A stretch of 12,798 nucleotides of DNA, taken from contig NZ_CAJPOU010000038.1 of assembly GCF_905372335.1 (NCBI RefSeq), positions 1-12,798 of the forward strand, written 5' to 3'. Position 1 is the first letter of the stretch. Every line of letters starts with the position of its first letter. This document shows positions 6,230-11,939 of this stretch, piece by piece. A model generated the notes under the pieces. That model did no database searches. It was not told where the DNA came from and saw only the letters and a program-made list of their open reading frames with translations. This stretch comes from Streptococcus sp. A12. Lineage in GTDB: Bacteria > Bacillota > Bacilli > Lactobacillales > Streptococcaceae. The position numbers were made by a program, and so were the translations under genes.

Positions 6230-6961
6230 ATGTTAGAAATAAAAAACCTGACAGGAGGCTATGTCAATATCCCTGTCTTAAAAGATGTTAGTTTTGAGGT
6301 CGGTGATGGTCAATTGATTGGATTGATCGGCTTGAATGGAGCAGGGAAATCAACGACCATTAATGAAATTATAGGTCTATTGCGTCCCTATGCTGGCGAA
6401 ATCCGGATCGACGGTTTGACTTTAGCTACTTCTCCAAGTGCTTATCGCCAAAAAATTGGTTATATTCCTGAAACACCGAGTCTTTATGAGGAGTTAACCC
6501 TGCGTGAGCATATTGAGACAGTGGCGATGGCCTATGACTTGGATCAGGAAGCAGTTTTTGCGTGTGTGACTCCTCTCTTGAAGCAATTTCGACTAGAGGA
6601 AAAATTAGATTGGTTTCCTGTCCATTTTTCTAAGGGGATGAAACAAAAGGTCATGATTGTTTGTGCCTTTGCTGTTGATCCAAGTTTGTTTATTGTCGAC
6701 GAGCCTTTCTTAGGTTTGGATCCAGTTGCGATCTCAGATTTAATTCAATTATTGAAGGTGGAAAAAGAGAAGGGGAAATCTATTTTAATGAGTACCCATG
6801 TGCTGGATTCTGCTGAAAAAATGTGTGATGCCTTTGTCATCCTCCATAAGGGACAGGTCCGTGCTCAGGGGACTTTAGAGGATTTGCGGACAGAATTTGG
6901 AATGGCAGATGCCGATTTGAATGAAATCTACCTTGCACTAACAAAAGAGGCGGACCGATGA
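6230..6961 (+). CDS. ecsA: ABC transporter ATP-binding protein EcsA
   Basis: 243 residues, one complete ABC ATPase domain on the cytoplasmic side of the Ecs exporter. Seen: Walker A GLNGAGKST (34-42, K40); signature FSKGMKQK (133-140), a common variant of LSGGQ in this family; Walker B LFIVDEP with D157 and the catalytic E158; D-loop GLDP (162-165); and the switch H190. The Q-loop position reads YIPETP, with E81 where many ATPases have Gln; this also occurs in EcsA-type proteins. The neighbours fix the identity: hit is divergent, and the next gene is the EcsB membrane partner, overlapping by four bases (ATGA). In Bacillus and Staphylococcus Ecs affects protein secretion, regulated membrane proteolysis and competence; the exported substrate is not firmly known. 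Confidence 0.9.
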   Translation: MLEIKNLTGGYVNIPVLKDVSFEVGDGQLIGLIGLNGAGKSTTINEIIGLLRPYAGEIRIDGLTLATSPSAYRQKIGYIPETPSLYEELTLREHIETVAMAYDLDQEAVFACVTPLLKQFRLEEKLDWFPVHFSKGMKQKVMIVCAFAVDPSLFIVDEPFLGLDPVAISDLIQLLKVEKEKGKSILMSTHVLDSAEKMCDAFVILHKGQVRAQGTLEDLRTEFGMADADLNEIYLALTKEADR

Positions 6962-8013
6962 TTGAAGTTTTACAAAAGAGGAAGACGACCTTTCGCAATC
7001 AGTGCTTAAAATATTCTCGCTATGTGTTTAATGATCACTTTGTCCTCTTTCTCCTGATTTTTCTAGGCTTTTTAGCGGTTCAGTACAGTCAGTTTTTGCG
7101 TTCCCTACCAGAAGATAAGAGCCTTCTCCTCCTTGTACTTGCCCTAGCTCCTTTACTTCTGCTTCCAGTTGGTTCCATCTCAACCTTTTGTGAGAAGCCG
7201 GACATGATTTTCCTCCTGGTAAAAGAAGAGGAATTGAAAGGCTATTTGAACCAACAGACCTTACGATCGACTATTTTCTGGGGAATTGTACAAACCTTTG
7301 TGCTTGTCCTGTTTGTTCCATTGGCTTTGGCTTTAGGACTGTCTTTGACCATTGTGGTGGTTTACTTGGTTGTTCTCTTTTTGTTGAAGGTTCTTATTTT
7401 TCAAGGGAAGGGGAAAAGATTCTATAACCAGGCGGGTCTTGATTGGAAACGAATCGTAGAGCTAGAAAACCAGAGAAAGCAAAGTATTCTAAGATTTTTC
7501 TCCCTTTTTACCACAGTAAAAGGAATGACCAACAGCGTGAAACGGCGGGCCTACTTAGACAGACTAACAAGTATGGTTCCGAAAGTCAGTGCTAAGACCT
7601 GGAACAATCTGTATCTCCGTTCTTATCTCAGAAATGGAGATCTGTTTTCCATGAGCCTGCGTCTATTAGGACTAGCAATCGCTGTCTTTGTCTTCATCCC
7701 GCAAACGCTAGTAGCAGTAGCCGTCGCGGGGCTCTTGAATTATTTACTTGTTTTTCAATTGCTCGGACTCTACAAGGCCTTTGACTATCAATATTTAACG
7801 CGACTCTTCCCCTTGGAAATCAGTGCTAAAACACGAGGGCTTCTTCAAACAGTTCAATCGGTGACTTTGTTTGTGGTTCTTGTCGAGGGAGGACTGGGAT
7901 TACTGGTCTTTGAAGACAAACTTCTCGTCCTGGCCTTGCTAGCTTTCACAGGCTTTTTAGCCTATGGTTATGCACCTTTCAAGGTGAGACGATTAGTTGA
8001 CGAAACGCTTTAA
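6958..8013 (+). CDS. ecsB: ABC transporter permease EcsB
   Basis: 351 residues, the membrane half of the Ecs exporter. Hydrophobic segments are visible at about 28-46, 55-72, 105-128, 130-148, 234-250, 252-272, 297-317 and 321-338, with a long positively charged cytoplasmic stretch between (about 149-230, including KGKRFYNQAG and the KRRAYLDRL region). This split between two membrane blocks is typical of EcsB, although the Bacillus protein is longer (about 400 residues). The start ATG overlaps the ecsA stop as ATGA and follows a purine-rich AGAGGCGG, so the two subunits are translationally coupled. No membrane-channel motif can be named; identity rests on the pairing with ecsA and the overall pattern. 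Confidence 0.87.
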   Translation: MIEVLQKRKTTFRNQCLKYSRYVFNDHFVLFLLIFLGFLAVQYSQFLRSLPEDKSLLLLVLALAPLLLLPVGSISTFCEKPDMIFLLVKEEELKGYLNQQTLRSTIFWGIVQTFVLVLFVPLALALGLSLTIVVVYLVVLFLLKVLIFQGKGKRFYNQAGLDWKRIVELENQRKQSILRFFSLFTTVKGMTNSVKRRAYLDRLTSMVPKVSAKTWNNLYLRSYLRNGDLFSMSLRLLGLAIAVFVFIPQTLVAVAVAGLLNYLLVFQLLGLYKAFDYQYLTRLFPLEISAKTRGLLQTVQSVTLFVVLVEGGLGLLVFEDKLLVLALLAFTGFLAYGYAPFKVRRLVDETL

Positions 8014-8053
8014 AATTAGTAAAATAGATGGGAAACTTTTTACGGAGGAAGAG

Positions 8054-8848
8054 ATGGACTCGAACGAAAAAGAGCTAACGTTAACCCCAATTGCTGGTAA
8101 AAGCGGAAAAGCCTTTATGGGGACTTATCCAGATGGGGGGAAAGTATTTGTCAAAATGAATACGACTCCAATATTAGCAGGGTTAGCTAAAGAACAAATT
8201 GCTCCACAACTCTTATGGAGCCGACGCTTACCTGACGGAAATGTGATGAGCGCACAAGAATGGTTAAATGGAGAAATTTTAACTCCAAATGGGATGGGGA
8301 AAAAGCAAGTGGTTCATATCCTGACTCGTTTGCACCGCTCACGCCCCTTGATGACGCAATTGAGAAAGTTGGGCTACACAGCTGAATCGCCATTGGATTT
8401 ATTGAATTCCTTGAGCGGTCAGTTGCCAATTGCTTTGCGTCAAAACAATTATTTGCAATCTGTATTAAAGAATTTACGACAGACTGTTCCAGCTTTTCGA
8501 GAAGATTATGCAACCATTGTTCACGGAGATGTCCGTCACAGTAACTGGATTGAAACGGACAGTGGATTTATCTACTTGGTAGATTGGGATTCTGTCCGCT
8601 TAACAGATCGGATGATGGATGTGGCTCATGTTTTAAGTCACTACATTCCAGATTCCCAGTGGCAGGATTGGTTGGTCTATTACGGCTATAAGTACAATGA
8701 AACTGTATTTGGTAAATTGTACTGGTTTGGTCAATATTCTTTCCTTTGTCAGATTGTAAAATACTATGAAAACAATGATTTAGAGAATGTGAACCGGGAA
8801 ATTTATGCTTTGCGTAATTTCCGGTCAAAATATGGGAAGGAAGCATGA
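8054..8848 (+). CDS. ccrZ: Cell cycle regulator CcrZ (phosphotransferase fold)
   Basis: 264 residues, the same length as pneumococcal CcrZ. CcrZ is a conserved Firmicute protein reported to be brought to the division site by FtsZ and to promote DnaA-driven initiation of replication, linking division to replication. It has the aminoglycoside/choline kinase fold. Seen: a lysine in VFVKMN (K34) as the likely ATP contact; Brenner motif HGDVRHSN (157-164) with D159 and N164; and YLVDWDSVRLTDR (174-186) with D177 and D179 as the metal-binding pair, so the catalytic residues appear intact. ATG 8054 was chosen because GGAGG lies five bases upstream and the length matches; an in-frame TTG at 7997 would overlap ecsB and has no ribosome binding site. 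It is 40 bases after ecsB and overlaps trmB by four bases. Confidence 0.92.
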   Translation: MDSNEKELTLTPIAGKSGKAFMGTYPDGGKVFVKMNTTPILAGLAKEQIAPQLLWSRRLPDGNVMSAQEWLNGEILTPNGMGKKQVVHILTRLHRSRPLMTQLRKLGYTAESPLDLLNSLSGQLPIALRQNNYLQSVLKNLRQTVPAFREDYATIVHGDVRHSNWIETDSGFIYLVDWDSVRLTDRMMDVAHVLSHYIPDSQWQDWLVYYGYKYNETVFGKLYWFGQYSFLCQIVKYYENNDLENVNREIYALRNFRSKYGKEA

Positions 8849-9480
8849 GAGTTAGAAACCGTAAAGGTGCAACCGAATTATTAGAAGCCAATCCGCAATA
8901 TGTCATTTTGAAGCCAGAAGAAGCCAAAGGGAAGTGGCATGAGATTTTTGGGAATGACCATCCTATTCATATTGAAGTGGGAAGTGGTAAAGGAGCCTTT
9001 ATCACTGGAATGGCCAAACAAAATCCAGACATTAACTATATCGGGATTGATATTCAAAAATCAGTATTAAGCTACGCTTTGGATAAGGTGTTGGAAGCTG
9101 ACGTTCCCAATATCAAGTTGCTTTGGGTGGACGGAGATAGCTTGACCAATTACTTTGAAGACGGTGAGATTGATCAATTGTATCTCAATTTTTCGGATCC
9201 TTGGCCGAAGAAACGCCATGAAAAACGTCGTCTAACCTACAAGAGCTTCTTAGATACCTTCAAACAGATTTTGCCAGAGCATGGGGAGATTCATTTCAAG
9301 ACGGACAATCGAGGACTCTTTGAATACAGTTTGGTGAGTTTTTCTCAGTATGGAATGACCTTGAAGGGTGTCTGGCTAGATCTTCATGCTAGTGATTTTG
9401 AGGGAAATGTCATGACCGAATATGAAAAGAAATTCTCAAGTAAGGGTCAGGTCATTTATCGGGTTGAAGCACAATTTTAA
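8845..9480 (+). CDS. trmB: tRNA (guanine-N7-)-methyltransferase TrmB
   Basis: 211 residues, typical for bacterial TrmB, which uses S-adenosylmethionine to make m7G at position 46 in the variable loop of many tRNAs. Seen: SAM-binding motif I EVGSGKG (44-50), YIGIDIQ (65-71) with the acidic residue for the SAM ribose, NFSDPWPKKRHEKRR (115-129), which is the family hallmark with catalytic D118, FKTDN (151-155), and the C-terminal TEYEKKF (191-197) that contacts SAM and tRNA. The ATG overlaps the ccrZ stop (ATGA) with AAGGAAG just before. It is last in the ecsAB-ccrZ operon; a terminator follows within 20 bases. Confidence 0.96.
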   Translation: MRVRNRKGATELLEANPQYVILKPEEAKGKWHEIFGNDHPIHIEVGSGKGAFITGMAKQNPDINYIGIDIQKSVLSYALDKVLEADVPNIKLLWVDGDSLTNYFEDGEIDQLYLNFSDPWPKKRHEKRRLTYKSFLDTFKQILPEHGEIHFKTDNRGLFEYSLVSFSQYGMTLKGVWLDLHASDFEGNVMTEYEKKFSSKGQVIYRVEAQF

Positions 9481-9496
9481 AGTCTAGTTAGGGATC

Positions 9497-9528
9497 AACG
9501 TCTCCTGAAAAGAAGGCGTTTTTCTTTT
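9497..9528 (+). terminator. Rho-independent terminator after trmB
   Basis: Stem AACGTCTCCT (9497-9506) with AGAAGGCGTT (9511-9520), ten positions with one G-T pair and one mismatch, capped by a GAAA tetraloop and followed by TTTCTTTT. It separates the ecs-ccrZ-trmB unit from the rimP operon. Confidence 0.85.
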
Positions 9529-9563
9529 GGATAAAAGCTGGATGAATGAGGAAGGCGAAATCC

Positions 9564-9592
9564 TTGCATTTCGACGGAACTTGTGCTAGAAT
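9564..9592 (+). promoter_or_regulatory. Promoter of the rimP-nusA-infB operon
   Basis: TTGCAT (9564-9569), a 17-base spacer and TAGAAT (9587-9592), with TGC just before the -10. Transcription should start near 9599. It lies directly after the trmB terminator. Confidence 0.85.
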
Positions 9593-9612
9593 ATTTAAAA
9601 CGAATAGAAAAG

Positions 9613-9640
9613 GAGAGGCGAAGACATATCTTCGCCTCTT
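9613..9640 (+). promoter_or_regulatory. Leader hairpin upstream of rimP
   Basis: GAGGCGAAGA (9615-9624) pairs perfectly with TCTTCGCCTC (9629-9638) across a four-base loop CATA, extendable by A-T and G-T pairs to 9613-9640. It begins about 15 bases into the predicted transcript and ends about seven bases before the GAGGAGGTG ribosome binding site. It is GC-rich but lacks a T-tract, so it is not a standard terminator. Its role could be mRNA stabilisation, control of rimP translation or a protein binding site; none is shown. Confidence 0.7.
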
Positions 9641-9662
9641 GTCTGTGAGGAGGTGTTGTCCT

Positions 9663-10133
9663 ATCGCAACAATTGTTGAATTAGTAACCGAAATTCTTCA
9701 ACCAGCCATCCAAGCTCCATTTGAATTGGTGGATGTGGAATATGGAAAGATGGGAGGAGATTATGTTCTAAGTATCTTTGTTGATAAGCCAGGTGGTATT
9801 ACCCTGAATGATACAGCAGATTTAACAGAAGTGATTAGTCCTCTGTTGGATCAGATTCAACCAGATCCATTCCCAGAACAGTACTTCCTAGAAGTGACGA
9901 GTCCTGGTTTGGAGCGTCCCTTAAAAACCAAAGATGCAGTGGAAAAAGCTCTGGGTCAATATATCCATGTCAGCTTGTACAAGGCAGTTGACAAACAAAA
10001 GGTCATTGAAGGAACACTCCTTAAGTTCGAAGATGACCAATTGACCATGGAATACATAGACAAAACCAGAAAGAAAACCATTGAAATCCCCTATAGTCTT
10101 GTCTCAAAAGCAAGACTAGCTGTCAAATTATAG
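9663..10133 (+). CDS. rimP: Ribosome maturation factor RimP
   Basis: 156 residues from the start given here. RimP helps assemble and process the 30S ribosomal subunit. Seen: an N-terminal alpha/beta domain with ELVDVEY (21-27), LSIFVDK (36-42), the family motif SPGLERPL (80-87), and a C-terminal SH3-like barrel ending in IPYSLVSKARLAV (142-154). The start is unusual. The frame has no ATG near the N-terminus; a very strong ribosome binding site GAGGAGGTG (9647-9655) is followed after seven bases by ATC (9663), giving the expected family N-terminus MATIVELV. The nearest standard start in frame is GTG 9645, which overlaps that ribosome binding site, has none of its own, and would add six residues (VRRCCP). 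Annotation pipelines would probably choose 9645. A small sequence error here is a third possibility. Confidence 0.9.
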   Translation: MATIVELVTEILQPAIQAPFELVDVEYGKMGGDYVLSIFVDKPGGITLNDTADLTEVISPLLDQIQPDPFPEQYFLEVTSPGLERPLKTKDAVEKALGQYIHVSLYKAVDKQKVIEGTLLKFEDDQLTMEYIDKTRKKTIEIPYSLVSKARLAVKL

Positions 10134-10141
10134 CAGAAAAG

Positions 10142-10181
10142 AAAGGAAGGCTCTTAGTAGCCTAAGAGCAAGAAAAGAATG
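10142..10181 (+). promoter_or_regulatory. nusA translation start region with hairpin between SD-like site and ATG
   Basis: AAAGGAAGG (10142-10150) would be a good ribosome binding site but lies about 28 bases from the nusA ATG. Between them GCTCTTAG (10150-10157) and CTAAGAGC (10162-10169) form a perfect eight-base stem with loop TAGC. Folding it would bring the purine-rich site to about nine bases from the ATG. The sequence directly before the ATG is only AAGAAAAGA. Confidence 0.55.
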
Positions 10182-11324
10182 AGTAAAGAAATGCTAGATG
10201 CTTTTCGCATCTTGGAAGAAGACAAAGGAATCAAAAAAGAAGATATCATTGAAGCTGTCACAGAATCATTGCGTTCGGCTTATCGGAGACGGTATGGTCA
10301 AGCTGAGAGTGCCGCTATCGAATTTAATGAAAAGACTGGTGACTTCCGCGTTTATACTGTTCGTGAAGTAGTGGATGAAGTATTTGATAGCCGGTTAGAA
10401 ATTAGCTTGAAAGATGCTCTTGCGATTAGCTCTGCCTATGAATTGGGAGACAAAATCAAATTTGAAGAAGCACCTGCTGAGTTTGGCCGTGTCGCAGCCC
10501 AATCTGCCAAACAAACCATCATGGAAAAAATGCGCAAGCAAACTCGTGCGATTACCTATAACACTTATAAAGAACATGAAAATGAAATTATGAGTGGAAC
10601 GGTTGAGCGTTTTGATAATCGCTTTATCTATGTAAATTTAGGGTCTATCGAAGCTCAATTGTCTAAACAAGACCAAATCCCGGGTGAAGTCTTCCAATCT
10701 CATGATCGCATCGAAGTCTTTGTCTACAAAGTAGAAGACAATCCTCGTGGGGTCAACGTTTTCGTAAGTCGTAGCCATCCAGAAATGATCAAACGTTTGA
10801 TGGAACAAGAAATCCCTGAAGTCTATGATGGAACCGTTGAAATCATGAGCGTGGCACGTGAAGCTGGAGACCGGACCAAGGTGGCTGTTCGTAGCCATAA
10901 TCCAAACGTAGATGCGATTGGAACCATCGTTGGTCGTGGTGGATCGAACATCAAAAAGATTACTAGCAAGTTCCACCCAGCACGTTATGATCAGAAATTG
11001 GATCGTATGATCCCAACAGAAGAAAATATTGATGTCATTGAGTGGGTTCCAGATCCAGCAGAATTTATCTACAATGCCATTGCGCCTGCTGAGGTCGATC
11101 AAGTCATCTTTGATGAAGAAGACAGCAAGCATGCCCTTGTGGTAGTACCAGATAGCAAGCTATCTCTTGCGATCGGTCGTCGTGGTCAAAACGTGCGCTT
11201 GGCGGCTCACTTGACAGGCTACCGGATTGATATCAAATCAGCTAGTGAGTACGAAGAAATGGAAGCAAGTCAAGAACCTGCTTTTGAAGAAGTAGAAAGT
11301 GATTTGAATTCTGTAGACGAATAG
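10179..11324 (+). CDS. nusA: Transcription termination/antitermination factor NusA
   Basis: 381 residues. NusA binds RNA polymerase and nascent RNA and tunes pausing, termination and antitermination. Domains in order: N-terminal polymerase-binding domain (about 1-125), S1 RNA-binding domain (about 135-200), KH1 with IVGRGGSNIKK (250-260), KH2 with AIGRRGQNVR (331-340), then a short acidic tail (about 358-381) rich in Glu and Asp. It lacks the C-terminal acidic repeats of the E. coli protein, as is normal in Firmicutes. ATG 10179 gives the standard streptococcal N-terminus MSKEMLDAFRILEEDKG. It is 45 bases after rimP, with a hairpin in the gap, and the rnpM gene follows 10 bases after its stop. 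Confidence 0.97.
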   Translation: MSKEMLDAFRILEEDKGIKKEDIIEAVTESLRSAYRRRYGQAESAAIEFNEKTGDFRVYTVREVVDEVFDSRLEISLKDALAISSAYELGDKIKFEEAPAEFGRVAAQSAKQTIMEKMRKQTRAITYNTYKEHENEIMSGTVERFDNRFIYVNLGSIEAQLSKQDQIPGEVFQSHDRIEVFVYKVEDNPRGVNVFVSRSHPEMIKRLMEQEIPEVYDGTVEIMSVAREAGDRTKVAVRSHNPNVDAIGTIVGRGGSNIKKITSKFHPARYDQKLDRMIPTEENIDVIEWVPDPAEFIYNAIAPAEVDQVIFDEEDSKHALVVVPDSKLSLAIGRRGQNVRLAAHLTGYRIDIKSASEYEEMEASQEPAFEEVESDLNSVDE

Positions 11325-11334
11325 GGAGGAAATC

Positions 11335-11631
11335 ATGGTAAAGACTAGAAAAATCCCTTTACGCAAGTCTGTCGTTTCAAATGAGGTCATCGATAAACGA
11401 GATCTCTTGCGAATCGTAAAAAATAAAGAAGGTCAAGTTTTTATCGATCCAACTGGGAAAGCAAATGGTCGTGGTGCTTATATCAAGCTCGATAACGAGG
11501 AAGCACTTCAAGCCAAGAAGAAGAAAGTCTTCAATCGCAGCTTTAGCATGGAAGTGGATGAAGCTTTCTACGACGAATTGATTGCTTATGTGGATCACAA
11601 GGTGAAAAGAAGAGAGTTAGGCCTTGAATAA
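11335..11631 (+). CDS. rnpM: YlxR/RnpM family RNA-binding protein (RNase P modulator)
   Basis: 98 residues, the YlxR (DUF448) family found between nusA and ylxQ across Firmicutes. The Bacillus member has been reported to bind and modulate RNase P, hence RnpM. Seen: the basic N-terminus RKIPLRKSVVS, the DLLRIVKNKEG segment (23-33), and the family core NGRGAYIKLD (44-53), followed by a lysine run (61-64) and a basic C-terminus. Many relatives carry Cys residues near the N-terminus (R-x-C-v-x-C-like); here those positions are Ser, so no metal site is expected. The ATG follows GGGAGGA with five bases between. The gene overlaps ylxQ by eight bases. Confidence 0.92.
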   Translation: MVKTRKIPLRKSVVSNEVIDKRDLLRIVKNKEGQVFIDPTGKANGRGAYIKLDNEEALQAKKKKVFNRSFSMEVDEAFYDELIAYVDHKVKRRELGLE

Positions 11632-11923
11632 GCAAAAAGTCATTAATTTATTGGGATTGGCTCAACGAGCAGGGAAAATCATCTCTGGAGAAGAGTTGGT
11701 CATCAAGTCTGTTCAAGAAGGAAAGGCTCGTTTGGTCTTTCTAGCAGATGATGCAGCTCCCAATCTTACCAAAAAAATCACAGATAAATGCCACTATTAT
11801 GGCGTTCCGGTATTAACCGTGTTTTCAACACTAGAATTAAGTACTGCCATTGGTCGCTCACGAAAGGTAGCGGCCGTGACAGATGCTGGATTTTCAAAGA
11901 AAATGAGGTCTCTTATGGAATAG
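11624..11923 (+). CDS. ylxQ: L7Ae-family RNA-binding protein YlxQ
   Basis: 99 residues with a TTG start. It belongs to the L7Ae/L30e ribosomal protein fold that binds kink-turn RNA; the Bacillus YlxQ has been described as a K-turn binding protein, but its cellular task is not settled. Seen: LLGLAQRAGKIISGEELV (9-26), the LVFLADDAAPNLTKK segment (37-51) and VTDAGFSKKM (85-94). No ATG is near the expected N-terminus; TTG 11624 gives MNKQKVINLLGLAQRAG, the usual streptococcal start, within the end of rnpM, with only a loose purine-rich stretch (AGAGAG) upstream. Translation is therefore probably coupled to rnpM. Confidence 0.9.
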   Translation: MNKQKVINLLGLAQRAGKIISGEELVIKSVQEGKARLVFLADDAAPNLTKKITDKCHYYGVPVLTVFSTLELSTAIGRSRKVAAVTDAGFSKKMRSLME

Positions 11924-11939
11924 AAGAGGAGGACAGCAA

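Noticed and set aside
7997..8053. TTG 7997 as the ccrZ start
   Set aside because: It lies inside ecsB without a ribosome binding site, whereas ATG 8054 has GGAGG five bases upstream and gives the 264-residue length of CcrZ.
9546..9662. Long N-terminal extension of rimP from ATG 9546
   Set aside because: It starts upstream of the operon promoter (9564-9592), so it would not be on the transcript, and it translates through the leader hairpin into sequence unlike RimP.
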